From Flavobacteriaceae bacterium (GTDB lineage: Bacteria > Bacteroidota > Bacteroidia > Flavobacteriales > Flavobacteriaceae), in NCBI GenBank assembly GCA_012959395.1, contig DUDG01000012.1, positions 1 to 64,000 on the forward strand: a stretch of DNA of 64,000 nucleotides, in the 5' to 3' direction. Positions within the stretch are counted from its first letter, which is position 1, and the number at the start of each line of letters is the position of its first letter. Shown in pieces: positions 26,265 through 35,210 of the stretch. A model generated the notes under the pieces. That model did not search any database and had not been told where the DNA came from. It worked only from the letters and a program-made list of their open reading frames with translations. The position numbers and the translations under genes were made by a program.

Positions 26265-27449
26265 ATGAAAGAAGCGTATATAGTTAAAGCATATAGAACA
26301 GCTGTTGGAAAAGCTCCAAAAGGGTTATTTAGATTTAAAAGACCAGATGAGCTTGCTTCAGAAACAATAAATCATATGGTAGGTCAAGTTCCTGAACTAG
26401 ATAAAACTAGAATTGATGACGTTATAGTTGGGAATGCTACACCAGAAGCAGAACAAGGATTAAATATCGCAAGAGTAATTTCATTAATGGGTTTAAAAGT
26501 AGAAGATGTTCCAGGTGTGACAGTTAATAGGTATTGTGCTGCAGGACTTGAAACTATTGCAATGGCTTCAGCTAAAATAAAATCTGGAATGGCAGAATGT
26601 ATAATAGCTGGAGGTGTTGAAAGCATGAGTTATATTCCAATGGGAGGGTACAAACCAGTTCCAAATTATGGAATTGCTAAACAAGGAAAAGAGGATTATT
26701 ATTGGGGAATGGGACTAACGGCTGAACAAGTAGCAAAACAGTATAAAGTAAACAGAGAAGATCAAGATCAGTTTGCATTAAATTCTCACTTAAAAGCTGT
26801 TGATGCTATTTCTAAAGGAAAATTTAAATCTCAAATTGTACCAATTAAAGTTGAAGAAACTTTTATAAATCAAAATGGAAAAAAAGATTGGCGTGAGTAT
26901 ACTGTTGATACTGACGAATGTCCAAGAAAAAATACTAATCTGAAAGTTTTAAACAAGTTAAGACCTGTTTTTAGCGTGAATGGAAGTGTAACAGCTGGTA
27001 ATTCATCTCAAATGAGTGATGGGGCAGCATTTGTGCTAATAATGAGTGAAAAAATGGTGAAAGAGTTAAATATAGAACCAATAGCAAAACTAATTAATTA
27101 TGCAGTAGCTGGAGTTCCTCCAAAAATCATGGGTATTGGCCCTATTAAAGCTATTCCAAAAGTTTTAAGACAAGCTGAAATGAAAATTGAGGATATTGAA
27201 TTAATTGAATTAAATGAAGCTTTCTCATCTCAATCATTAGCAGTAATTAGAGAACTTAAACTAAATCATGAAATAATAAATGTAAACGGAGGTGCTATTG
27301 CACTAGGACATCCTCTTGGTTGTACAGGTGCAAAATTATCAGTTCAGTTATTTAATGAAATGAGAGAAAGAAAATCAAAATATGGAATGGTTACAATGTG
27401 TGTAGGAACTGGGCAAGGAGCTGCTGGAATCTTTGAATTTTTAAAATAA
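26265..27449 (+). CDS. fadA: Acetyl-CoA acyltransferase (3-ketoacyl-CoA thiolase)
   Basis: The 394-residue thiolase cleaves 3-ketoacyl-CoA with CoA to release acetyl-CoA, the last step of each round. The nucleophile Cys91 is in NRYCAAGLETIA, the histidine in GGAIALGHPLGCTGA and the second cysteine, Cys379, in MCVGTGQGAAG. It is encoded between the FadN-like fusion and the second acyl-CoA dehydrogenase, with 3- and 8-base gaps. The context points to the degradative thiolase rather than a biosynthetic acetoacetyl-CoA thiolase. Confidence 0.95.
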   Translation: MKEAYIVKAYRTAVGKAPKGLFRFKRPDELASETINHMVGQVPELDKTRIDDVIVGNATPEAEQGLNIARVISLMGLKVEDVPGVTVNRYCAAGLETIAMASAKIKSGMAECIIAGGVESMSYIPMGGYKPVPNYGIAKQGKEDYYWGMGLTAEQVAKQYKVNREDQDQFALNSHLKAVDAISKGKFKSQIVPIKVEETFINQNGKKDWREYTVDTDECPRKNTNLKVLNKLRPVFSVNGSVTAGNSSQMSDGAAFVLIMSEKMVKELNIEPIAKLINYAVAGVPPKIMGIGPIKAIPKVLRQAEMKIEDIELIELNEAFSSQSLAVIRELKLNHEIINVNGGAIALGHPLGCTGAKLSVQLFNEMRERKSKYGMVTMCVGTGQGAAGIFEFLK

Positions 27450-27457
27450 TTTATACT

Positions 27458-29260
27458 ATGGAAATAAACGAAGAAAATATTACAAGAGGAGGAGAGTTTG
27501 TAATTAAGGAAACCAATTGTGAAAATGTATTCACACCTGAAGATTTTAGTGAAGAACAATTAATGATGAAGCAAGCAGTTGCTGATTTCATAGATAGAGA
27601 TGTAATGCCACATAAACCAAGGTTTGAAAAGAAAGACTACAAATTAACAGAAAATGTTATGCGAAAAGCTGGAGAATTAGGCTTTCTTGGGGTAGCAGTT
27701 CCAGAAGAATATGGAGGGTTAGGTATGGGATTTGTATCAACTGTGCTTGTATGCGCACAAATATCAGGATGTACTGGCTCTTTGTCAACAGCTTTTGGTG
27801 CCCATACTGGAATTGGAACAATGCCAATTGTTTTATACGGCTCTGATGAACAAAAGAAAAAATACGTTCCAAAACTAGCCAGTGGAGAACATTTTGGAGC
27901 GTATTGCCTTACTGAACCAACAGCTGGATCTGATGCAAATAGTGGAAAAACAAAAGCTATTTTATCAGATGATGGTAAACATTACAAAATATCTGGTCAA
28001 AAAATATGGATTTCAAATGCTGGATTTGCTAATCTTTTTATTGTTTTTGCAAGAATTGAAGATGACAAAAACATAACAGGTTTTATAGTGCCTAATGATC
28101 CAGATAATGGAATTATTTTAGGAGAAGAAGAAAGTAAATTAGGAATTCACTCCTCCTCCACTCGTCAAGTATTTTTCAATGAAACTAAGGTGCCCATTGA
28201 AGACATGCTTTCTGAAAGAGGGAATGGATTTAAAATAGCAATGAATTCACTTAATATTGGTAGAATTAAACTTGCAGCGGCATGCATTGACGCTCAAAAA
28301 AGAGTAACTACTCTAGCAATAAAATACGCAAGCGAAAGAATTCAATTCAAAACAAAAATAATAGACTTTGAAGCTATTAAAGAAAAAATTGCTCAAATGG
28401 CAACAGATACATATGTAGGTGAATCTGCTACTTATAGAGCTTCAAAAAGTATTGAAGACAGGATTGCATTAAGAAAAAAAAGCGGAAATAATTTTCAAGA
28501 AGCAGAATTAAAAGGAGTTGAAGAATACGTCATTGAGTGTTCTATATTAAAAGTTGCTCTTTCAGAAGACTGTCAAAATATAGCTGACCAAGGAATTCAA
28601 ATATATGGTGGAATGGGGTTTTCTGCCGAAACTCCAATAGAAGCAGCTTGGAGAGACTCTAGAATAGCTAGAATTTATGAAGGAACAAATGAAATCAATA
28701 GAATGCTTAGTGTAGGAATGCTAATTAAAAAAGCAATGAAAGGGCATATTGACTTTATTAAACCAGCTACAAAAGTTGCTGATGAATTAATGGAAATCCC
28801 ATCTTTTGATATTCCTGATTTAACAGAATTATTTTCTCAAGAAAAACTAATTTTAATAAATATCAAAAAAGTATTTTTAATGCTAGCTGGAACTGGTTTA
28901 AAAAAGTTTGGACAAAATCTTGAAGAGCATCAACAAATGCTATTAGCTGTTTCGGATATATTAATCGAAATATACATGGCTGAATCCTCGCTTTTAAGAA
29001 CCGAAAAAAATTGTAATAGATTTGGTAAAGAAAATCAAACACTGCAAATCGCTATGACTCAGTTATATCTTTATAAAGCAGTTGATATTATCCAATCTAA
29101 AGGAAAAGAAGTTATTGTTTCTTTTGCAATAGGAGATGAACAAAAAGGGCTCTTAATGGGGTTAAAAAGATTTACAAAATACTATGAATTTCCAAATATT
29201 ATTGGTCTTAAAAATATTATTGCTGAAAAATTAAAAGAAGAAAACGGTTACTATTTCTAA
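27458..29260 (+). CDS. Acyl-CoA dehydrogenase with C-terminal extension (FadE-like)
   Basis: The 600-residue product has an acyl-CoA dehydrogenase core in residues 25-430, with GAYCLTEPTAGSDANSGKT, QIYGGMGFSAETPIEAAWRD and the catalytic Glu408 in YEGTNEIN, followed by a helical extension of about 170 residues as in VLCAD/B. subtilis FadE-type enzymes that prefer long chains. Together with the shorter enzyme at 22697 it would let the operon handle different chain lengths. It is the last gene of the MarR-headed operon; the next gene starts 33 bases on and looks unrelated. Confidence 0.93.
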   Translation: MEINEENITRGGEFVIKETNCENVFTPEDFSEEQLMMKQAVADFIDRDVMPHKPRFEKKDYKLTENVMRKAGELGFLGVAVPEEYGGLGMGFVSTVLVCAQISGCTGSLSTAFGAHTGIGTMPIVLYGSDEQKKKYVPKLASGEHFGAYCLTEPTAGSDANSGKTKAILSDDGKHYKISGQKIWISNAGFANLFIVFARIEDDKNITGFIVPNDPDNGIILGEEESKLGIHSSSTRQVFFNETKVPIEDMLSERGNGFKIAMNSLNIGRIKLAAACIDAQKRVTTLAIKYASERIQFKTKIIDFEAIKEKIAQMATDTYVGESATYRASKSIEDRIALRKKSGNNFQEAELKGVEEYVIECSILKVALSEDCQNIADQGIQIYGGMGFSAETPIEAAWRDSRIARIYEGTNEINRMLSVGMLIKKAMKGHIDFIKPATKVADELMEIPSFDIPDLTELFSQEKLILINIKKVFLMLAGTGLKKFGQNLEEHQQMLLAVSDILIEIYMAESSLLRTEKNCNRFGKENQTLQIAMTQLYLYKAVDIIQSKGKEVIVSFAIGDEQKGLLMGLKRFTKYYEFPNIIGLKNIIAEKLKEENGYYF

Positions 29261-29293
29261 ATGTTTATTAAATTATTATAATTAAATTTAGGC

Positions 29294-30628
29294 ATGAAAT
29301 TAATCAACTTCATACCTATTTTTGTTTTTACTAGCTTTTGTTTTTCACAAACAAATCAGGATTTATATACAATTATAAATACAGTTTCTGAACAAAGAAT
29401 TCAAAAAGATATTGAAAAATTAGTATCCTTTGGAACTAGACATACTTTAAGCGATACACTTTCTAAATTTTCTGGAATTGGTGCTGCAAGAACATGGATT
29501 AAATCTTCATTTGAAAAAATATCAAAAGAATGTAATAATTGTCTTAAGGTAAGCTATCAAAAAAATTATTTTGAAAAGAATAATAGAAGACTGATAAAAG
29601 ATGTTTGGATAAATAATGTTCTAGCAATTCAAAGGGGGAAAAAATATCCTAATAGATATGTTATTATGAGTGGAGATATTGATAGTAGAGTCTCAAATGC
29701 TAATAATTACACTTCATTATCTCCAGGCGCTAACGATAATGCATCTGGTATGGCTGGAGTAATTGAGGCGGCAAGAGTATTAAGTCAATATGAATTTGAA
29801 AACAGTATAATCTATGTTGGATTATCAGGTGAAGAGCAAGGATTATATGGAGGAATTAGTTTAGCTAATTATGCTATAGAAAATAATTGGGAAATAATTG
29901 GAGTTCTTAATAATGATATGATTGGAAATATTGAAGGTGTTGATGGAGTAATTGATAATTATAGTTTTCGAATTTTTTCTGAGCCAACTCCTGCAAATGA
30001 GTCAGAAAAATCTAGAAATAGAAGAAGATTTTACGGAGGTGAAGTAGATGGAAACTCTAGACAATTAGCCAGATATATTCATACTCAAGTTTTAAAATAT
30101 ATGCCAGAAATGAACCCTATAATGATTTATAGATTAGACAGGTTTGGGAGAGGAGGACATCATCGACCATTTAATGATTTAGGATTTGCTGGAGTTAGAA
30201 TCATGGAAGCACATGAAAATTACAATAGACAACATCAAGATATTAGAATAGAAAATGGAATAGAATATGGTGATGTTATTTCAGGAGTCAACTTCAATTA
30301 CGCAAAAAAACTCACTGCAGTTAATGCTATCAATTTAGCAAGTTTAGCTTGGAGTCCTATACAACCAAAAAATGTTAAAATTGGAGGGATTGTTCAACCT
30401 TCAACAAAATTAAAATGGGATATATCGAACGACTCTAACATTGTTGGTTATAAAATATATTGGAGAGACACAACTGCTCCATATTGGGAAAATAGCAGAT
30501 TCGTTGGTTTAGTTGATAATTTTATTTTAGATGGAATTGTAATAGATAATTATTTATTTGGGGTATCCAGTGTTAGTAAAAATGGACATGAAAGTGTAAT
30601 TATTTTTCCAAGTAATGTTTTTAATTAA
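29294..30628 (+). CDS. Exported M28-family metallopeptidase with C-terminal Fn3-like domain
   Basis: The 444-residue product has a signal peptide (to about residue 19, FCFSQ) and an M28 aminopeptidase domain: bridging Asp148 in PGANDNASGMAG, catalytic/ligand glutamates in SGEEQGLYGG (180-181), Asp208 in NNDMIGN, and a late His in REMEAHE-type sequence (VRIMEAHENYNRQHQD). The first zinc-ligand motif, H-x-D in most M28 enzymes, reads D-I-D here (Asp128). Residues 355-440 look like a fibronectin III-type strand domain. It is probably secreted or periplasmic and processes peptides. It shares TTAA at its end with the convergent lyase gene. Confidence 0.88.
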   Translation: MKLINFIPIFVFTSFCFSQTNQDLYTIINTVSEQRIQKDIEKLVSFGTRHTLSDTLSKFSGIGAARTWIKSSFEKISKECNNCLKVSYQKNYFEKNNRRLIKDVWINNVLAIQRGKKYPNRYVIMSGDIDSRVSNANNYTSLSPGANDNASGMAGVIEAARVLSQYEFENSIIYVGLSGEEQGLYGGISLANYAIENNWEIIGVLNNDMIGNIEGVDGVIDNYSFRIFSEPTPANESEKSRNRRRFYGGEVDGNSRQLARYIHTQVLKYMPEMNPIMIYRLDRFGRGGHHRPFNDLGFAGVRIMEAHENYNRQHQDIRIENGIEYGDVISGVNFNYAKKLTAVNAINLASLAWSPIQPKNVKIGGIVQPSTKLKWDISNDSNIVGYKIYWRDTTAPYWENSRFVGLVDNFILDGIVIDNYLFGVSSVSKNGHESVIIFPSNVFN

Positions 30629-31737
30629 CTTTTAACAATTCCTTGAAAACTGTTTTTATCAGTATCTCCTTCTGTATTAAATACAAGAATTTTAGAACTT
30701 TCACTTAGATTTATATGAGCCCTTAAATCCTGTAAACTTTTAGAATTGATAGTTTTTATAAGTCCTGCTAAACCTGCCGCACCAGATTCTCCCGAAATAA
30801 TTTTAGGATCATTTTCTTTAGGACTGTATAATGTTCTCATAGATAATTTTACATCTTCGTCAGAAATTGTAATAACTGCATCACAACCATTTTTAATTAT
30901 TTCCCAAGCACTTTTGGATGGAATTCCGCAATTTAATCCCGCCATTATAGTGTCTAACGATCCTAAAGGAGAAATACGTTTATCCTCTGTGAATGATTGA
31001 AAAACACCACACGATTCAAAAGGCTCAACTAATACTATTTTAGGTCTATTCTTTCCAAATCTATTTAGACAATACCAAATATAAGAAGCTGCCCAACTAC
31101 CTACACCACTTTGTAAAAAGACAATATCAAAGCCTGAACTATCATCATCACAAAGAGTTTTTTCGATTTCTAAAAAATGTGTTAAATATCCAGACATAAT
31201 TAATGCAGGAACCTCTTCATAATTTTCCCATGAAGTATCTTGTATTAATTGCCAATTCATTTCTATACTTTTTTTTGAAGCATAAGCACAGGTTTCCTCA
31301 TAATTAAGGTCAAGCTGATGTACATCAGCTCCATAAAACTCGATAGCTTTTATTCTTAATTTGGTAGTTTCTTTAGGAACATATATAACTGACTCTTTAT
31401 TATATTTTTTTGCAGACCAAGCAACCGCCTTTCCATGATTACCATCTGTGGCAGCGCAAAAAATAGAAATTTTAGGATTTTTTTTTAAAATTTTACAAAC
31501 AGCATAAGAGGCGCCTAAAACCTTAAATGCATTTAATCCAAATCTTTTGGACTCATCTTTAATATATAGTTTTGAAATGTTTAACTCCTTAGAAAGAAAA
31601 TCTAGACTGAATAATGGTGATTCATTATAACAATCTAAAGAAGAATGAAATTCTAAAGAGTTACTGTTCGATAAAATATGGTGTGTTTGATTTTTTATTA
31701 ATATATCTGTAGGATAGTTTAAGTAAAAATCGTTCAT
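30625..31737 (-). CDS. Diaminopropionate ammonia-lyase family PLP enzyme
   Basis: The 370-residue fold-type II PLP enzyme resembles E. coli DpaL/YgeX, which eliminates both amino groups of 2,3-diaminopropionate to give pyruvate and two ammonia. The PLP lysine is Lys72 in GLNAFKVLGASYA, the phosphate-binding and substrate loop is CAATDGNHGKAVAW, and LGSLDTIMAGLNCGIPS matches the family. The protein is slightly shorter than the roughly 400-residue E. coli enzyme. It is 7 bases downstream of a CBS-like enzyme gene, so they form a pair. A generic serine/threonine dehydratase role is an alternative. Confidence 0.82.
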   Translation of the reverse strand: MNDFYLNYPTDILIKNQTHHILSNSNSLEFHSSLDCYNESPLFSLDFLSKELNISKLYIKDESKRFGLNAFKVLGASYAVCKILKKNPKISIFCAATDGNHGKAVAWSAKKYNKESVIYVPKETTKLRIKAIEFYGADVHQLDLNYEETCAYASKKSIEMNWQLIQDTSWENYEEVPALIMSGYLTHFLEIEKTLCDDDSSGFDIVFLQSGVGSWAASYIWYCLNRFGKNRPKIVLVEPFESCGVFQSFTEDKRISPLGSLDTIMAGLNCGIPSKSAWEIIKNGCDAVITISDEDVKLSMRTLYSPKENDPKIISGESGAAGLAGLIKTINSKSLQDLRAHINLSESSKILVFNTEGDTDKNSFQGIVKS

Positions 31738-31744
31738 AAAAAAT

Positions 31745-32728
31745 TTAATCTAGACTGAATCCCATAGATTTCATCCAATCATCATTATATATTTTACCAA
31801 TATAACGACTTCCAGAATCATGTAATAAAACAACTACTACATCATCTTTTTTAAAATGTTTTTTTAACTGTAAAACACCTTTTATTGCAGCTCCACAAGA
31901 ATTTCCTGCAAAAATACCTTCTTCTTTAGCTAATCTTCTTGTATACACAGCTGCATCCTCATCTGTAACCTTTTCAAAACTATCAATTAAATCGAAAGCA
32001 ACATTTTTAGGGATAATATCTTCTCCAATACCTTCTGTTATGTAAGGATATATTTCATTTTCATCAAAAACTCCTGTCTCATGATATTTTTTAAAGACTG
32101 AACCATAAGTATCAATTCCCCAAACTTTTATATCAGGATTTTTTTCTTTTAAAAATTTAGAAACTCCTGAAATAGTGCCACCAGTACCTACTCCAACGAC
32201 AAAGTGAGTAATTTTACCTTCAGTTTGATCCCAGATTTCAGGGCCAGTTGTTAGATAATGAGCAGCTGCATTTGAAGGATTGTCATATTGATTTACATAC
32301 CATGAATTTGGTATCTCTTCACCAATTCTTTTTGCTGTAGAATAATAAGATCTTGTATCTTCTGCTTTTACATTAGCTGGACAAATTACTACTTCAGCAC
32401 CAACAGCTCGAAGTACATCAAGCTTTTCTTTTGATTGTTTGTCGTTTGAAACACAAATTAGTTTATATCCTTTTATAAGTGCAGCCAATGCTAAACCCAT
32501 ACCTGTATTACCTGATGTTCCTTCAACAATAGTTCCACCTGGCTTTAATCTTCCATCATTTTCAGCATCTTCAATCATCTTAATAGCAATTCTGTCTTTT
32601 ACAGAGCTTCCTGGATTAAAATATTCAACTTTGGCTAACACTAAAGCTTGAATATCTGCAGTAATTTTATTTAATTTAACTAATGGAGTATTCCCAATAG
32701 TTTCTAATATGTTTTTTGAATATTTCAT
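31745..32728 (-). CDS. Cystathionine beta-synthase/cysteine synthase-like PLP enzyme
   Basis: The 327-residue fold-type II enzyme has PLP lysine Lys44 in NPGSSVKDR, the substrate loop GTSGNTG, and the phosphate cup GVGTGGTISG. The C-terminal part YITEGIGEDIIPKN and LLHDSGSRYIGKIYNDDWM resembles cystathionine beta-synthase more than O-acetylserine sulfhydrylase, but the regulatory CBS-pair domain and haem domain are absent. Likely reactions are beta-replacement on serine or O-acetylserine with homocysteine, sulfide or another nucleophile. It is first in a two-gene unit with the diaminopropionate lyase and has a -7 box at 32744-32751. Confidence 0.85.
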   Translation of the reverse strand: MKYSKNILETIGNTPLVKLNKITADIQALVLAKVEYFNPGSSVKDRIAIKMIEDAENDGRLKPGGTIVEGTSGNTGMGLALAALIKGYKLICVSNDKQSKEKLDVLRAVGAEVVICPANVKAEDTRSYYSTAKRIGEEIPNSWYVNQYDNPSNAAAHYLTTGPEIWDQTEGKITHFVVGVGTGGTISGVSKFLKEKNPDIKVWGIDTYGSVFKKYHETGVFDENEIYPYITEGIGEDIIPKNVAFDLIDSFEKVTDEDAAVYTRRLAKEEGIFAGNSCGAAIKGVLQLKKHFKKDDVVVVLLHDSGSRYIGKIYNDDWMKSMGFSLD

Positions 32729-32743
32729 TAAAATTTTAAATTA

Positions 32744-32751
32744 CAAATGTA
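32744..32751 (-). promoter_or_regulatory. -7 box of the CBS-like/lyase pair
   Basis: TACATTTG in the leftward direction matches TAnnTTTG and lies 15 bases before the start codon at 32728. A 10-bp palindrome ATCATATGAT (32752-32761) abuts it on the upstream side. No clear -33 TTG is visible. Confidence 0.45.
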
Positions 32752-32790
32752 ATCATATGATCTTAAAATAATTTTAAATAAAAAAATCTA

Positions 32791-34023
32791 TTACTTAATT
32801 TTTAGTGATTCTGTTGGTGAAATTCGAGTTATTATAAAAGATGGTATTATCAACATAATTAAACAGAAAAATAATACGCCTAAATTTAAAATAATAATTG
32901 AAAATATATTAACATCTAGTGGAACTTCAGAAACATAATACGTTTGTGAATCTAATTTTAAAAATCCAGTAATTTTTTGAAAGAAAATAAGTCCAAGACC
33001 AACAATATTTCCAATAAAAAGTCCAATTGAAATAAGATAAATTCCATTACTAATGAAGATGTATCTTATACTTCTATTTGAAGCTCCTAATACTTTTAAA
33101 ACTCCTATAATTTGTGTTTTTTCTAAAATTGTGACAAGCAATGCTGTAATCATATTTATACCACCCACTAAGGTCATAATTATAATAATAACTAATATAT
33201 TCATATCGAAAAGTGCTATCCAATTAAAAATATCTAAAAATTTTTGAGAAATAGGTTGAACATCTAATTCTGAGGGTGTATTGATATATAAATTGTCTGA
33301 AACATAATCAATTTTATCAAATTCATTAATAAAAATTTCAAAATTACCAACTTGATTTTCAGACCATTTATTCATTCTTTGAATATGCTTAATATCGCCT
33401 AAGAAGTACAATTGATCAAATTCTATAAGACCAGAATTATATATTCCTACTACCTTAAAGACTCTTTCATTAGGAATAGAAAATGAATTATCTTTAAAAA
33501 AAGTTGCTTTGAACTTATCATATAATTTAATTGATAATCTTTCAGATAAGAACTGAGATATAATTACCTCATTACTAACTTCATCATTATATAATGGTAT
33601 TTCACCCTCAATTAAGTAAGGATAAAAAATATCATAATTATAATCAGAGCCTATCCCTTTAAATATAACACCTTCAAAAGTAGTTTTAGTTACTATTAGA
33701 CCTGACTTATAAGCTACAGCTTGAATATGAGTAATATCTTTGTTATTTTGATTTCTATAAAAGTCTTGATCAATTAAAATTGGTTGCAACGAAGACTGAG
33801 AAGAATTGTTTTGAAAATTTGAAATTGATATATGTCCAAAAAAAGAAGATATTTTATTTTGAATAGTTTTTTGCAATCCAACTCCAGAAGAAATTGTAAT
33901 TAACATCATAACTAGTCCTAATACAATTGATAAAATAGATATTTTTATAATTGGAGCGGAAATAGTATTTTTATAAGGATTTGACCTTATAAATCGAGAT
34001 GCCATAATAGATTCAAATCTCAT
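32791..34023 (-). CDS. FtsX-family ABC transporter permease (LolC/LolE-like)
   Basis: The product, 410 residues from the ATG at 34023, has the MacB/LolCE topology: one membrane segment near residues 26-44, a large periplasmic domain, then three segments in the last 145 residues (about 272-295, 320-345 and 375-398). Such permeases with an ATPase extract lipoproteins or work on the envelope. No ATPase gene is adjacent. The N-terminal part RSNPYKNTISAPIIKISILSI resembles LolC/E proteins. A TTG two codons upstream is possible but would overlap the divergent namZ start exactly. Confidence 0.87.
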   Translation of the reverse strand: MRFESIMASRFIRSNPYKNTISAPIIKISILSIVLGLVMMLITISSGVGLQKTIQNKISSFFGHISISNFQNNSSQSSLQPILIDQDFYRNQNNKDITHIQAVAYKSGLIVTKTTFEGVIFKGIGSDYNYDIFYPYLIEGEIPLYNDEVSNEVIISQFLSERLSIKLYDKFKATFFKDNSFSIPNERVFKVVGIYNSGLIEFDQLYFLGDIKHIQRMNKWSENQVGNFEIFINEFDKIDYVSDNLYINTPSELDVQPISQKFLDIFNWIALFDMNILVIIIIMTLVGGINMITALLVTILEKTQIIGVLKVLGASNRSIRYIFISNGIYLISIGLFIGNIVGLGLIFFQKITGFLKLDSQTYYVSEVPLDVNIFSIIILNLGVLFFCLIMLIIPSFIITRISPTESLKIK

Positions 34024-34028
34024 AAACA

Positions 34029-35210
34029 ATGAAACTTAATAGATTTAAAATCAAAAGTACCTTTTTTTTGATTTTAATTGCATTTAACTATTTATCTTTT
34101 TCTCAAGAAAACAACTTAATTAGCGTTGGGTCTAACCAATTAGATGAGTATTTACCTGAAATAAAAAATTTAAACATAGGTGTAATTGCAAATTCAACAT
34201 CAAGAATCAAAAGCAATAAAAGTTCAATTCATCTAATTGATTCTTTGTTGAAATTAAATATTAATGTTAAAAAGGTATTTTCACCAGAACACGGCTTTAG
34301 AGGAGAGGCAGATGCAGGAGAAAAAATAAAAAATAGTATTGATTTAAAAACTGGACTAGAAATTGTTTCATTATATGGATCTAATAAGAAACCTAGCAAA
34401 GAACAGTTAAAAGGTTTAGAGATACTTATTTTTGACATTCAAGATGTAGGTGCTCGTTTTTACACCTATATATCTACACTTCATTATGTGATGGAAGCAG
34501 CAGCCGAGAATGACATAAAGCTTATTCTTCTTGATAGGCCAAATCCTAATGCACATTATGTAGATGGACCAATACTAGATCCAAACTTTAAAAGTTTTAT
34601 AGGAATGCACCCTGTTCCAATAGTTCATGGAATGACTATTGGCGAATATGCTAAAATGATAAATAGTGAAGGATGGCTAAAAAATAAAATAAAATGTGAT
34701 ATAAAAATCATAGAAATAAAAAATTATAATAGAGCAGTTATATATGATCTTCCTGTTAAGCCATCACCTAATCTTCCAAATATGCAATCAATTAATTTAT
34801 ATCCAAGTTTATGCTTATTTGAAAGAACTTCTGTTAGCATTGGAAGAGGAACCAATTTACAATTCCAGATAATTGGAAATCCTGAATGGGTAAATAAAAG
34901 TTTTGCTTTTACTCCAATATCAATGCCTGGAGCAAAAAATCCAAAACATATAAATAAAAAATGTTATGGTGAAGATCTTAGAAGCTATCCACTCTTGAGT
35001 GAGATAAATTTAAGCTGGATAATAAATGCATATAATAATTCGAAAGATAAAAAAACATTTTTCAAAAGTGGGTTTAATAAACTTGCAGGAAATCAAAAAT
35101 TACAAGAACAAATAATTGATGGGGTTAGTGAAAAAGATATAAAGTTGAGTTGGAAAGAAGGTATTGATAAGTTTAAAATGATTAGATCTAAATATTTGAT
35201 TTACCCTTAA
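34029..35210 (+). CDS. namZ: Exo-beta-N-acetylmuramidase NamZ family (DUF1343)
   Basis: The 393-residue product has a signal peptide (to about residue 26, NYLSFSQ) and the DUF1343/GH171 domain. Family landmarks are FSPEHGFRGEADAGE, FDIQDVGARFYTYISTLHYVMEA, LDRPNPN and PIVHGMTIGEYAKMIN, and SPNLPNMQ. NamZ enzymes remove terminal N-acetylmuramic acid from the non-reducing ends of peptidoglycan fragments, so the role is cell-wall turnover and recycling in the periplasm. It is divergent from the permease gene (start codons 5 bases apart) and converges on queE with shared TTAA. Confidence 0.88.
   Translation: MKLNRFKIKSTFFLILIAFNYLSFSQENNLISVGSNQLDEYLPEIKNLNIGVIANSTSRIKSNKSSIHLIDSLLKLNINVKKVFSPEHGFRGEADAGEKIKNSIDLKTGLEIVSLYGSNKKPSKEQLKGLEILIFDIQDVGARFYTYISTLHYVMEAAAENDIKLILLDRPNPNAHYVDGPILDPNFKSFIGMHPVPIVHGMTIGEYAKMINSEGWLKNKIKCDIKIIEIKNYNRAVIYDLPVKPSPNLPNMQSINLYPSLCLFERTSVSIGRGTNLQFQIIGNPEWVNKSFAFTPISMPGAKNPKHINKKCYGEDLRSYPLLSEINLSWIINAYNNSKDKKTFFKSGFNKLAGNQKLQEQIIDGVSEKDIKLSWKEGIDKFKMIRSKYLIYP

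Noticed and set aside
34024-34029. Permease starting at TTG 34029, overlapping the namZ start
   Set aside because: The ATG two codons later gives a typical N-terminus; the TTG would only add two residues and overlap the divergent start.
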